Source: Epiperipatus broadwayi
Lineage: Eukaryota; Onychophora; Udeonychophora; Euonychophora; Peripatidae
Length of the DNA stretch: 64,000 bases
Assembly: GCA_028023455.1 (NCBI GenBank)
Contig: JAQFVV010000284.1
Coordinates: 1,130,246 to 1,194,245, forward strand
Direction of reading: 5' to 3'
Below are positions 47,280 to 60,409 of this stretch, in pieces. How positions within the stretch are numbered: position 1 is the first letter of the stretch; the number at the start of each line of letters is the position of its first letter. The notes under the pieces were generated by a model. It was given only the letters and a program-made list of their open reading frames with translations, was not told the origin of the DNA and did not search any database. The position numbers and the translations under genes were made by a program.

Positions 47280-48000
47280 ATATACATATATATAAATTTA
47301 ATATTTTTAATGGTTAATATAGACTTATATATGAAGTTAAATTCACAACCAAAGTGAATTGATGTATAGCAACCAATCAGATGTAGTTCTAAAAACTGAA
47401 TAAAAGCAACAAACTTATCCAAGCTATTAAACAAAAGGTGGTTCTTTTGAATAGTCACTCACATTGTTATGCATGAGATAGTATCTAGACATTATAGCTA
47501 TAAGAGTTTAGATACCATGTATAGCACCATTTCTTACATCCCAACTAAAATTAAGATTCTTCTATCAGAGAGTTATGTATTTAAGTTTAATATTTTTAAT
47601 GCTTAATAAAGATGTAAAATATTTAGTAATTGGAATAACCATTATATATATATGAAGTTAAATTCACTGCCATGGGGTACTGATGTACAGCAACCAACCA
47701 GACACAATTCTGCAAGCTGAATGTAAACCTGTTCAAGCTACCACTAATCACAACAGGTTTTTTTTAATATTAAATTTAAATACATGACTTACTGATGAGA
47801 GAGTCTTAATTTCAGTTGGGATGTAGCTCATATGTAATAATGTGAGTGATTGATCAAAAAAAGGCCATCTTTTGATTAGTGGCACCTTGAACAGGTTTGC
47901 TATTATTTTTACTCAGCCTGCAAAACAGGTTGATTGATTGCTGCATAGCAATACTTCTTAGCTGTAGATTTAACTTCATATGTAATGGTTATCCATTTAC
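47280..48000. repeat. Three related ~200-300 bp repeat copies, two facing each other
   Basis: Copy A (47315-47590) runs forward. Copy B (47648-47825) runs forward and faces copy C (about 47815-47990), which is inverted. Shared words are tgaagttaaattcac, cagcaaccaa.cag, cactcacattrttac, and tacatcccaactraaattaag. The B/C pair makes a palindrome centred near 47820. No coding frame. This is a dispersed or foldback repeat family local to the window. Confidence 0.7.
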
Positions 48001-48007
48001 AAATAAG

Positions 48008-48008
<1 letters not shown>

Positions 48009-48051
<43 letters not shown>
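48009..48051. repeat. (TA)n microsatellite
   Basis: About 21 TA units directly after repeat copy C. Confidence 0.95.
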
Positions 48052-48054
<3 letters not shown>

Positions 48055-50127
48055 ACCATTACAATTTAGTCATTAGCTAAATTTGTAGTAATGTGCATGT
48101 AAGAAAATGTAAAACAAAAATCATCATCACATTTTTATCTAAAAAGGAAGCTGTAGGGCACCCAAGTTTAAACCCTACAAGATCAAGTTCTAAAAGCTTT
48201 AGACAGAAAGAGAGTGGGTCAACAATTATATTTTTTATTTGTTTGTGTGTTAATAGAAAGGTAATACACACATTTAAACTATTCAATATTTAATTTTTCT
48301 GTTAAAAAGCAAAGTTACACATATATAGGCAATGTATGTGTAAGCTATTTAATTGTTTTATATTTCAAATATTAAACATTTTAACTTTCTTTAAAACTAA
48401 CCTACACTTGCTAAATTTTAATATCTTATTCTATACTTCTATTTTTGCTTTTCTATAATTGTAGGTTGGGATTAAAAGCTAGGGATTTGATTTTGAATAT
48501 TAAGGCTAGAATTACTCAGCTAGCAATTAGATTATTTTAATGTCGGTTTATGAATGATTTGAAATGATAAAGTATGTGTGTACATTACATACATAAATTT
48601 ACATTTATTATATATTGAAAAAGAAGAAGGGTTAAATCTGTCAAATTATTTTTTTTTATTCAACAATTTTGTATTAAAGGAGAAAATCTGTTGAATAAAA
48701 TGTATATTTTGTAACAATTTTGTTTTTTATAAATGATTGTTTGTCATTTTGGAGTTTAAGCTTGGTGAGAACTCTAATTTTAAAAATGTCTCATCGTGAG
48801 ATCAAAAGAAAGAATCTGCAATTTTAGATGTTATGGATATATGTGAGGAAAAAGGATTAAGACTATTTTTCCATCAAAACAAAAGTTTGTCTAAAAATCA
48901 GGATACTGAGATTTTTCATACTATTCAACTAAAAAACGATTTGGTTGAAAATAAGTTAAAAGTCTAATTAAAAGAGGTGGCCAAAAATAGAAAAAAATCG
49001 GATATAAAAGCAGTCTGGAAAATCAGTTGATCATCATTGTTGTTATAGAGAGACTTTTTAAAAATTATTGAAACTAAAGCAGACAAACATTTTTAATTCT
49101 GCTAGATAACCTTTTTTTTTAAATCATTTTTTTATACATATCAAGTTTTGAATGTTGAAAATATAAGGATGGTGGGGTAAGAAAATTAATATTTTTCTGT
49201 CTGTCTACCGGACTCATCATCAACTAGCACATCATATAGGAAAGAAAAGATGTCTTGTCTGAAAAATAATATTCTACACCTTTCAACTGACTGAGAAAAA
49301 TAAGATGTTTTTAAATAGAAAGAAAAAAACATTCACCTGCATTTAAAATCAGAAGAAAAAGAGTAATCTACTCATAAATATTAAATCATCAAGTCCAATT
49401 AATTGTTCCAGTAACTGCATTTAAACCCAGAAAATTTATAAACGTGAAAACAACTGCTGTACTTCATCCACTAAAAGAATCATGCTTGACAGGAATAGAA
49501 AAAGAGTTAATATAATGATCTCCAAATTGTCCACTAAAGCAAATAACCATATTAGAATCATTATCATCAAATAGTTATACACCTCAAGAAAGAAATAGTT
49601 CCAAAGTAAAATGGAAATTGTTGCTGCAGGGGTATAAATATTTAACAGGACAAGTTTGAACCCTTGGAAGTTCGCCACAAAACAAAGGATCAGTAATATG
49701 ACTTTTTATATCTATTTTTTTTATGATATCAGAGTCTTAATAAAATTTTAGCAATAAAGTAGTATAGTTTATTTAAAAAACTTTTAAAGACAATTCAAAT
49801 CGATTAAAGCCAAGAATTTCTTACTAATGATAACCTTAGGCTTCCTTAATGATTTTGTATGTACCAAAATTATGATTGTTTATTGATTTACAGTTATGAA
49901 ATATTATTAATGTGTATAGTAATTTTTTTTGTATTATTATTTTGGTTTAAATCATATTTTGGTTTTATGGGGATAAAAATACACTCATACATAATAATAC
50001 TTTACCTGTGTATAATTGCAAGTGAATGTGAAGGAATAAGCAGTATTAAAATATTAAATTATTTTGTCTTAAGAAAGTATAGGTTTCAGAGTGTAGAAGA
50101 GAGGGGGAGAAAATGATTTATCGATAC

Positions 50128-51225
50128 ATGGTGAAATTAATGAGAGGTTTACTACACAAAACATTCAAAAATTACAAAAATTATAATGCTGTGATTTTAT
50201 CCATAACTGACAGAAACCTCAACCTATTTAAATTCCCTGTCCAAGACTTATATGATTTATTTAAAATGCACGGTCTTTGGAGCTCAATATATAAGATTCT
50301 GTTTCACCCTAATGATAGATATGTGATTATCCAATTTAAAAATGTTATCGCCAAAGAGGCATTCAGTAATAATCACAAATCACTTGTTAACCGATACCTG
50401 GTTACTATTGATTTAAACCGCCCCACAATCTTAGAGGGAAAGGTGTGTAATTATAGGAAGGACTTTGAGAGGGCTGACCTCCAAAAAATTCTCTCCCCCT
50501 TTGGCAGCATTGTCTCATTTAATTATATTCTGGAGAAACAAGCAGACTCTGAAGTGTATACTAATGTGGCCCTGTTTAGAATTGGTCTAGGCAAAGGTAT
50601 TTCTCCCTTGTCTATCCCAAGTCTGATCAAAGATAATGAAGCCCCCCTCATAATAATAATCCATGGAGTGTCTCCCCAGTGTTTTTCTTGTAAGCAACGA
50701 GGGCATATTAGGAGGAATTGCCAAGATCGAAAATGTAAACTGTGGACAAATCCCTAAAAAATACCACAAATGCTTCAACCACCAGTTAGAACCACAGCCA
50801 ATTCATCTAAATATCTTGCCACTCCTTCAAGAGAAACTGTGATGGCTGGACAATTAGTCTCTTTGCCTAATCCACAAGGGATAGCCAGAGATAAGAAAAC
50901 TACTGATGAGCTATGACTGCCAGAACAGCCCACTCAGCTGGACAGAGAGAAGTTAGATGAAACTTCTGAAGATGAAGATGATGACCATGTAATGACCTCT
51001 GCTGATGAGGTAGTTATCAACAACAGACCCTGGTCCGCCCAGCCCCAATGCAAAAGGAAAAATATAAATAGTAAATCTAGGGCATCATCAGTGAACTCCA
51101 GTGCCAGTGATGACAGCATAACTACTCTGGTTTCTACAGATCATTACAACCTCATGAGGTCTGAATCCAGACCTAGAGAAAAGAAGATCAGATACACAGG
51201 CCTGCAACAACCTTTTCTCCAGTAG
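50128..51225 (+). pseudogene. LINE ORF1-like protein with CCHC zinc knuckle, two stops
   Basis: The open stretch seems to begin at 50113, but those first codons are flanking DNA, so 50128 is the first ATG within the element. Residues 55-75 (RYVIIQFKNVIAKEAF) loosely recall an RRM. A CFSCKQRGHIRRNC zinc knuckle (CX2CX4HX4C) lies at about 50680-50725. TAA at 50755-50757 and TGA at 50914-50916 interrupt the same frame, which then continues as an acidic, Ser-rich tail to TAG at 51223-51225. Just after the knuckle, a +1 shift would give CGQIPKKYHKCFNH, a second cysteine/histidine cluster, so a small frameshift near 50740 is likely. The protein would bind element RNA. Confidence 0.75.
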
Positions 51226-54200
51226 GGGATTCAGTTTTCCCTGAGTCAGACTGCTCTAAATGCACCATTCATTTGGATATGTCTGGTCCCTTCTCAGCAT
51301 TGGTTGGGGATGAATCACAGCTGGACCAAGCATGTGTGGTCTCTCCGCACTCCGGAGAGAACCCTGATCTGAACAAATTCAGTTCTAATAAGGTCAGGCC
51401 TCCCGAGGTTGGGGCAATCAGATCATTCCTGTTTGACATAGTCTCTATCAATGTCCGAGGTCTGAACTCTCTTGACAGAGCCCATGCTCTAGCACATTGG
51501 TTTTATTGTTCTGGCCCGGACATTCTCTGCCTTTGTGAGACAAAGCTACATGTGAAATCAGACTCTCAAGTTATCAACCTTATTCACAGTTTGGGTTACT
51601 TCCATTACAGCTACTCTACCTCAGCTTCTGGGGGAGTTGCCATAGTTATTAATAAAAGATCCCTAATATCTCTTTTCAAGATTCTACATATCGATTCCAA
51701 TTGCCTTATTGCCATAGTACAATTTGGAGGATGGTCCCTGAATTTAGTGAATGTTTATTTGTCAAAAGATTCACAACTTGTTCATAGTGTAATTCATATA
51801 ATTAATTCCACTCTCAGGACAAGTCCTCTACCAATGGTGATTATTGGGGACTTTAACCACTCATATGAACTATTTCAATCAAAGTTCCTTTAGTGCTTGA
51901 CTCAACCCTTGATTAGTGGTAGAATATTTTTTCCCCAATCAGTGTTCTCTTTTTATACCAGAACAACTTCTTCATTAATAGATCTTACATTCTTCTCTCC
52001 ATCTCTTTCCTCCATCCTGGAGGCCCATCTCTAGCCAACTGTTCTATCAGACCACTTTGCTTTAGAGGTAAGAATCAATCCCAGTACTATCACTCAAACA
52101 GCAATTGATATGCCTCGGACCATCAGGATGCTCACTAAATACAACATCACAATTCAATTAATATCAGAATCCTACATCACTTTCAATAGGGTGCAACTTC
52201 TTTCTCTCCCTGCACATATTGCCTGGAGTGTCTTTGTCAATTCATTAACAGACCTGATTAACCGATGCACTAGTGAATCCAAGGGTCCAATTCGGATGCT
52301 TAGTGAGCTGGACTCAATTTCCAGAGAATTAAAACAACTCCCCGATGTAGCTCAGAATATCCCAAACATCCTAATACTAAAGGCTAAATACAGATTCTTA
52401 CAGAGAGCAGTTGCTGAATATCTCTCGGTCAAAAGGGCCCATCAATACATTCACCATCAACATTGCTGGACCAGAGGCTATCTCAGATGGGCCCTTGGAT
52501 ATGGCAAAAAGTCCAAGGCCCCAAGATCGATCGAGGTACAGGGCAACAGCTTTGCAGGAACATCCATGTTGGCCAGGATTCGTGAACACTACTGCAGGAA
52601 ATTCCAACCCTTTGGTGTGTCAAACTTGCGTAAAAAATTTATCACAGAAGGTTCTGCCACTCACAAAATCACCGAGGCCAGAATTCTTCTAAAACTCAAG
52701 TCCATGCCTGACAGAACGCATCCTGGCCTGCATGGCATTCCTAAGTTTCTACTGCTTCATCTTCGATCTTTCACGATCCCTATAGTCAAGAGAATGGTGG
52801 ATCTTCTGGCAGATGACTGCAGAGAGATTGATGGGGTTTGTCCAATTGCCATGGTTCCTCTTATCAAAAAGTGGGAGGCACCACATGATTTGGAGAATCT
52901 CTGTCCGATCTCAATGCTTCCTTTACTGACCAAGTCAATAGAAAGTCTCATCAAAGAGGATATACAAGATAACATCATTAGTCATCTTTCATCTTATCAA
53001 TTTGCCAAGAGAGGGAGCTCGACTGCCGATGCCATCAGCCGATTTCGTCTTCTGGTTGACTATGTTCATAGAAAAAGAAACCCCAGACCAGTCGCAATTC
53101 AACTCGACTTTGCTGGGGCCTTTGACTGTGTCAAGATCGATGTGTTACTCAGTGTATTGGAGGGGCTCCAAGTACCTGCAGCTTACCTCCAAATGATAGA
53201 GAACCTCCTGCAAAATCGTGAAATATTTCTCTCTTTGGATGGCAGAGTTGCCCCAGGATTTCGGCCCTGTATTTCCATCCCACAGGGCTCACCTCTGAGT
53301 GCTCTCCTCTTTGCTGCCTACATCAACCCGCTGCTGTTATGCATAGAGGCTTCTTTCCCTGGAATTGCAATACCTATGCTGAAGGAGAACATACGCCACA
53401 TCTCATATATGGATGATGTGGTAGTATTCCTTTCATCCCAGAGTGAGTTGGTGGGGCTCAGGAAACTCTTGGACCAGTTTGCAAGCGAATTCGGTCTCAG
53501 CGTTAACAGAGATAAGTCGGCTATCTGGACAATCCTCACTGGCAAGAAGATCTCTGGCTGGTTTGAGGCCTCCCCCAAAAAATTTCTTGGGTTCCATCTG
53601 GCCTCTCCCCCTTCCATCATGAGGAGAGATCTGGAAAATTCCCTAATCAACAAGATTGAAGGCTTAATTACTTCATTATCCAAGGTTTATCTTTCTCTGT
53701 TTGGGAAGGTAGCCCTCCTAAATTCAGTGGTTTTACCCAAAATTTTATATTACTTGGCCGGTTTCTCCCCAACAATTAGATTTACCAAACGAATCGAAAC
53801 CCTATGCAGGAGATTGTGCTGGGGGAGCAAAGCTCCTGTCATCAGTCTGAACGTGCTTCAAAAACCAAAACTCCTCAATGGCCTCGGACTCCATTCTCTC
53901 AAAGTCTTCTATCTCCAAAGAACCCATAACGTTCTCTATAAGATCTTTAAAGATAACCTAGAGATGGAATGCCCTTTCCCAATAGAGGTGGATCCTACCG
54001 ATCGGCCCCCTCCTAAGCTGCGTAAACTTTGGATCCAACATCAAGTGTCTATCACTGTTCAAAACTTTCGAACATCGAGTTCACTATTCCAAAATAAACT
54101 ATCCTACTGGCAAGTCTACCAATTGGTTTCAGAGGGCAAAACCAAAACCGGTAATGTACTTCCAATTGGAATACCGCAACTCTCAAAGATAACAAAATTA

Positions 54201-54653
54201 CTCAAACTAAGTCCCAAGTTTGTTGACTTTCTCCTGAAGGTCAACCTGGGTGCTCTTCCTACTGCAGCCTTCCTTTGTTATCAAAGGGGATATAATATCG
54301 ACCCCCTCTGCCCTTTATGTATGAAACAGGAGGAGTCCATGGTCCATATTCTTGATTATTGTGGATCGTGGACATACCTATGTAACCTAGCACTGAATAG
54401 AACCAACAATTCAGACCCTGCCTACATCATGCTCAAGCCTGCATTCAAAAAAAGAAACATTCCATTGATACGTCTTGCCACGTTTATTAACTTTTCAATC
54501 TGGTCAGTCAGATGTATAGTCATGTTCAATAAAGGTTGTGATGACCCCATTGATAAACTCTTCTTCAGTACCCTGTGTAAAATTAAAGAGGATGATAAAT
54601 GCACTGGTCAACCCTGGTTGGTGGACCAGACATGGGGACAGTTTAGACTTTAA
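51226..54653 (+). pseudogene. LINE ORF2: AP-type endonuclease and reverse transcriptase, two stops
   Basis: One frame runs from about 51226 to TAA at 54651-54653, broken only by TAG at 51891-51893 and TAG at 52032-52034. Endonuclease motifs: VSINVRGLNS (51430-51460), ILCLCETKL, SASGGVAIV, VNVYLS, VIIGDFNHS, and after the second stop SDHFALEV. RT motifs in the 52110-54653 part (residue numbers from 52110): PISMLPLLTKSIE (266-278), QLDFAGAFD (331-339), IPQGSPLSALLF (390-401), SYMDDVVVF (432-440, both Asp kept), LSVNRDKSAIW and KFLGFHL. A C-terminal CPLCMKQEESMVHILDYC zinc-binding segment follows. The layout (LSLFGKVALLNSVVLPK ... LNGLGLHSL) resembles the Tx1/L1 group. Confidence 0.85.
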
Positions 54654-54894
54654 TCACATCACCGTACCGATCTCAACCGTCTGTACCCACAGAAAGCCTA
54701 AATCCAGGAGCTCACTATCCCAGATCAAAACTTGATTGAATCCTTAACCTTATGAATTGCTTAATTGATAGACTATCTCACTCACCTTTTGCTTATAAAA
54801 AAAAAACTCATAAGTTGTAATTGATTTCAATTGTAGATGTTTATGTACCTAGAATTAGACCTAAATAGAATGCAAATAAATTTGTTGTTGAAAG
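54654..54894 (+). other. 3' UTR of the Tx1/L1-like LINE
   Basis: About 240 nt with an aataaa at 54875-54880 and a ttgttgttg end instead of poly(A). Confidence 0.7.
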
Positions 54895-55774
54895 TAAAAC
54901 TTGCCTCTAAAACTTGCTCTTTCCAATTCTACTAACATTTTTTTTTAACATTCTGCTTACATGTTAGATTATAAGGTATGTGTGCCAATGAGTGAATATT
55001 TTTTTTTATGAAATACTTTTCTTGTGGATGGAACATTTTAACAAATCGGTTACCCAATTTAATACAATATACATTTGACGGAAAAGGGGGAAGAACTTGA
55101 AATTAATCTGAAGATTGCAATATAATCAATTATTATTGTTATTATTTTTCATATCAATTTTCATGATTATCTATAGATTTTCATGTAGATATTAGCAATG
55201 CATTAATAAATATTAGTTTGTTTTATTAAATGAGGCATATATATTTCATTAAGAGTAGTCTTTATTAAGTGTGATCATTCATCATCAAGGTGAATATTAG
55301 CTACTTAAGTTCCAATTAGATATACTAAAATTAAGCAATAATTATGAATTTCTTTATAAGAATTAGATTTTATGTTTAGGCTTAGTCCTGAAGCTGTGGT
55401 TGAAACCATTATCGTTGTCATTATCATCATCGTCATCATCATGTTGCTGTTTAAATGTTCAAAGGCCATAGATAAATATTGATTTCATAATATTTAATGA
55501 TTTCTTAGTAATATTATAACCACCATTCCATCATCTATTTCATGCAAGGATGAGTGAATTGCCATCCTAGATTAATAGTAATCTGAGCTAGTAAAACTTA
55601 TAAAAAAATATTGAAACACATTTTGTTATGTTAAGGTCTAAGAAATGATTTCTGTCTAATGAATTCCACTTTGGTTTAAAGATGTTTTATGTTTACCTAA
55701 ATAATTAGTGCATACAGTGATATGGCTCTAAAAGCAAAATCCTCCATTTTTATTAGAAATAAAGTACCAAAAGG

Positions 55775-55858
55775 GATTCAAACCCGGTACATGTGAAAAG
55801 GTTGTTAGATATAACTGTGTCTAGATTCAGATAATCTAGTGGCACCCTGCTAGACCAT
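55775..55858 (-). repeat. tRNA-like promoter boxes, partner of 578-664
   Basis: On the minus strand tggtctagcagg (A-box consensus) precedes gggtttgaatcc (B-box). They are better preserved than in the left copy, which suggests this is closer to the ancestral sequence. Confidence 0.45.
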
Positions 55859-56246
55859 ATTCACTTGGTATTTGTTTAAATATGCACTTGACATCAAACC
55901 AAGAAATGAAAGTGGATAAAATCTACTGTCTGTATACCTGAGAAAATATTTTATCAAGTTACTAGTATACTCGAGAGTTATAATTTGTTTATAATTATTG
56001 ATATTGTGATATCTTGAGAAATCTAATTATAGAAGTATGTTTCATTGAATCCAATGACCCTTAATATGATTGATAACTCAGTCTGATCTTTTGTTTAATA
56101 GCTTATGCTCAGCAAGTTACAATGTTTAATTCTTTTCTCTTTGATATAAAAATTTAAGTTATCATTTTTCGTTTATTAAGTTAAATAATTCTTATGAATC
56201 TTTAATTTTGTTACAATGGATCTATGAAGATCTCTTTTATTGTTAC

Positions 56247-56247
<1 letters not shown>

Positions 56248-56325
<78 letters not shown>
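56248..56325. repeat. (TA)n microsatellite
   Basis: About 39 TA units; a second tract of about 11 units follows a T run at 56411-56434. Confidence 0.95.
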
Positions 56326-56328
<3 letters not shown>

Positions 56329-56439
56329 TATGTGGTTACTGGTGTTTTCTAATGGTTACTAATTATCCCAATTAGCTTTAAGCATTATTTCACTTTTTTT
56401 TTTTTTTTTTTATATATATATATATATATATATAAACTT

Positions 56440-58985
56440 AAGAACATGCTAACCATGTATATGTGTATATATATATATATCATTTTTGTACAATACTGTA
56501 TATATATTTTTAGAGAAATGGATGATGTTATAAATATGAAATGTTAAATGTGTAAAGTGGCTTGTTTAATTATCAATTAATAATTTTAAGTTCCACACAA
56601 ATTACAGTCAACTAAAAAACTTTTTATTCTAATTTATATAAATGTTTTGAAATAAGCGATATAAGTACAATAAACAAATGTTATCCTTGTTCATGTTGCA
56701 TGAACATAGAGAAAACTTATAACTTATACTGATAATAATTATCATGCATTTCATGATTTTGATTTTCTATTTATATATATAATATTGAAGCTAAGTACTA
56801 ACCAACAATATATCGATTTAACTTTTAGTATTATTAAAACCATATTTATTGTTAATGAGGTGAAATAAGAATTTAATGAGATATATAAATTTTCAAATTA
56901 GATTTATGCATTATGTTGTCTTATTTTAATAAAAAGTTATGTTGTTTTTTTAGTTAGAATATATCTAATATAATAGACAGTTAAAAAAATATAAAAACTA
57001 GACAAATCTATGATATACAGTAGCCATTTATTAACAATTTGAACCAATCCATTTTAAATTACAAAAAAAAAATTAAACTTATCAGGATAGGATAAAGCTT
57101 AATAAAGTTAAGACAGATAAATAATATTTTGAATGACTGATTTGAATGGGATTAATAGTAATATACTATATGATCCAAGATCCAAAACACATATGATAAA
57201 ACCTTGGACAAAAATATAATAAAAGGTTAATTTAACTGGAGAAAGAATATAAATTTATATTGCTTTATTAGTATTAGTGTTTACATATTATTTACACATA
57301 TAAATATAGCATGTGAAATATTTATTTGAAATGTACTTTTTGCAATAAAACATACCTTATTGAAATCCTAGTGTTGCTATAGTCTTTCACAAGGTGGTAC
57401 TTTTTTCTTATGTTAATGCATCATATGTTTATAAAAAATTTAGAATAAAACAGAAAGTACTCACAATTTTTACGAGTAACTATGCCTACATATATGTGTA
57501 CATGAAGGATTTGAATGATCTTAATACAAATACAGATAAACATTTAATATACTATGAGCTCATAAATATTTCAATAGTTACATTTATACATTTTATATAA
57601 ATCTTATTAATAAAAAGTAGATATTACATAAATTCTCCTAAGCACATATATTTTAACTCAATATGCTTTAATAATAAGAAATATAGATAAAAATTTAGAA
57701 AATAAAAGAACAGACAATTTATATAAACAAGAACAATATTTGTCCAAAATAATCTGAAGTCAGTAAATCTTCCTATATAATAATGATTATTAAATGAAAT
57801 CTTAATACAAATATTACTTCAATGCAAAAAATATTTATTACAAATAGCGAAGTTAAAGTAATATAAAACAAATTTATAAGAAAAAATATTGGTTTCATTT
57901 TATTCAAATTACATGACAAAGTAGTATCATTCAAAACCATAAATGCTTGATTTCAAATGTAGTGAAAATATATCATTAATGTAAATTAAAAAGAAAATAA
58001 AACTGACATTTGTGGAATACAATTATTAATGTAAAATAATAAATGAATATAAAATTACAAATAAACCTTAGTAATGAATGTATTATGCACACATAGATAT
58101 TAATTTGGTGAATTTTTTTTAATTATTATCAATAACTGGTACAAATGATTTAACAACATAGTAGTTGACTTTTATTTTATTTTCAGCCATAAATAAGTGT
58201 AAAACATTGTGCATTGTTCACCTCTTTATATCTGTTATGTCTCATCAGACAATTGTTATAGAGCCAGATATATAAAAACTTCTATGACTCCTAGATTGCA
58301 GATGAGAATTATAGCTTAACCCTGAAACAAGTTTTGTCAACAAGCAATTTCTTAAATTTCTAAAAATTAATTTGCTTTTTCTCTTTATTGATAACACATT
58401 TGCAAGATCTTTAAATATTCCAGAAATTATAATTTAAATAAATAATATTTATATTAACTCTCTACATTTATTTATTAAATATGTTTTACTTAGTTTTTTA
58501 ATGCAAAACTGTTTTTTTCATTATCTATACTATAATCATAATTATTATTGTTGTTAATGATGATGATATTATTATATTTTTCTGACAATTTGGACAGAGT
58601 TATTATGAATTCCTATAGCCCTCATAAGTTCAGTCCATGCACTCAGCTTAGTAATAGGATTTATTTATTCAAGTTTTACTTTAGTCTATCTAACTTTTAA
58701 TTTTTCTAATGAATATTATTTGTTGATCAAAATAACCTTTATTAAATATGCAAATTAATATTTTCTTCATTCTTGTTTAGTTTAAAATTAACATATATAT
58801 TACTTCACATACTCATCTTTTTGGAGGTTTTAATAACTTGAAAGTATTTTTAATTATGTATCATTTTATGCATTGTTTTTTCTGTATCTAATTATAGTTT
58901 GATAAGTATATTATTTAAATATTCACCACATTAATTTTTAAAATTTATTTTAGCATATTTATGCAGTAAATTAATATATAACTAC
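56440..58985. other. AT-rich sequence, nothing recognised
   Basis: Short frames only (for example 57394-57600), with no motif. No tandem or inverted repeat stands out. Confidence 0.45.
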
Positions 58986-58989
58986 AGGA

Positions 58990-60110
58990 TCCTGTCAGTA
59001 TTTTTAAATGTTGTAGGCTTATATAATATAAGCATCAATCCATTAAAATTCAGCACATTTTATTTTCTGTATTCTTGCTTTCTAGCGAACTCTGTGCTGT
59101 ATTTTGAACTGTTGTAGCTTACAAATAAATGTTTCTTTTACTTAATCTTAAAAACATATAATTATGTAGCAATTATGAGAGAAAAAAATATTTTAAATTT
59201 AATTTTAAATTATAAAAATCTAACAATGTGGAAATGAAAAAAAAATCTAATAAATAAAGTTACCAAAGCTTATTTTATATTCATATTCAGTAGTATCTCC
59301 TATGCTGTATTTTGAATTGTTATAAGTTTACAAAGAGGTAAAAAAATTTATTCAGTTTTAAAAAAATTTCATGATATTTTTTGTGATAGTTTTCAGCTTA
59401 TTTATATAAAAGCATTTTCATGAACTTAAATTTAGTTCTTATTTGGATCCCAATATTAGAGTGTTTTGCCATTATATATAATTCAGTTTTTTATTGATTA
59501 AATGAAGTTCTTAAATTAACTTGCATAATAATCACTTTAAATTATCATCATGGTCTAAATCTTTCAAATTAGAAAGCAGTAAAAGTCATAAAAGCCAAAG
59601 CATGTTAATTTCTTTAATTTTAAATATCTTCATATTTATTTCAAAACTGTTTGAAGTTGAGGTTGATGAAACATTTCCAAAATATAATATAGCCTAGAAA
59701 ACATGTACAATATTTTTTAATTGTTGACGGTCTATAAATAGCTATGTTTTTCTGCTCAACTTTAAAAAATTTAATTATTTAATATTTATGATAGAAAAAG
59801 GCATCTATATAAATCTATTTTTATGAACTTAAATTGAGCAATGACCTGCCATTGGTATTAAATAAATAACATTAGCATTTATTCCCAACCTGATAAGCAT
59901 ATAGTTTTTTTATTAGTTGAATAATGTTTTGAATCAACATGTAATATAAAAAAATTTCCCCTAAATTATCTTTATGGTATATATATTATAAATTAAGACA
60001 CAATAACAACTTTTAAAAGTCAAAGCAAGCAACTTCTTGATCTTCATATTTAGTTCAGAACACTTTCCAAGAGATTGAGGTTAATAAAATTTTATAATTA
60101 TATATGTAAT
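58990..60110. repeat. Degenerate tandem repeats
   Basis: The words tgctgtattttgaactgttg / tgctgtattttgaattgtta occur at about 59095 and 59300. A longer unit of about 400 bp (containing tttttatgaacttaaattgagc / ttttcatgaacttaaatttag and caaagca, gagattgaggtt-like words) is present at about 59390-59720 and again at 59790-60110. No gene. Confidence 0.55.
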
Positions 60111-60409
60111 TAGGATAGTTTTAATAAATTAATTATTTTTAAAATAAAGCTATATAAATATGATAACGATATCCTAAGATTTTAAAAAACGTTTTACATG
60201 TTTATTACGTATTTCAAGAAAAAAATTTATAGTATTAAGAGAAATATTCAGGAGAAAAAATTCGGTAAAATTAATATATTGATTAATACAAATAAATAAT
60301 ATTTATGAACACATAATTTTCTAAAATTTAGCGAAAATTCATAAATCGAACAAAACAAACAGAGAAAGTCCTCATTATTGTTTATTAAATCTTTTAAAAT
60401 ATTGAAATA

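Larger units (their letters stand above)
50121..54894 (+). mobile_element. Tx1/L1-like LINE, 4.77 kb, ends fixed by the empty site
   Basis: Comparison with the uninterrupted copy near 1562-1578 puts the insertion between gaaaatgattta (ends 50120) and taaaacttgcc (starts 54895). Only the dinucleotide TA could be a target duplication, so the insertion is nearly blunt. The element has two reading frames, ORF1 (RNA-binding, zinc knuckle) and ORF2 (endonuclease plus RT), and a 240-bp 3' UTR ending aataaatttgttgttgaaag without poly(A). The first internal ATG is at 50128, only 7 nt from the junction, so the 5' UTR is absent. It is GC-richer than its surroundings. Four in-frame stops make it inactive. 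Confidence 0.88.
48660..56230 (-). repeat. Right copy of the inverted 2.6 kb segment, split by a LINE
   Basis: The reverse complement of 48660-50120 joined to 54895-56230 aligns with 340-2960. The join falls exactly at the LINE junction: the left copy reads straight through at about 1562-1578 where this copy is interrupted. The minus-strand frame at 49436-49678 corresponds to 2032-2265 on the plus strand. The outer limit near 56230 abuts a (TA)n tract. Confidence 0.85.

Noticed and set aside
49859-50116. Plus-strand 85-codon frame upstream of the LINE
   Set aside because: It lies in the inverted repeat segment outside the LINE junction, is hydrophobic by AT bias, and has no counterpart open frame in the left copy.
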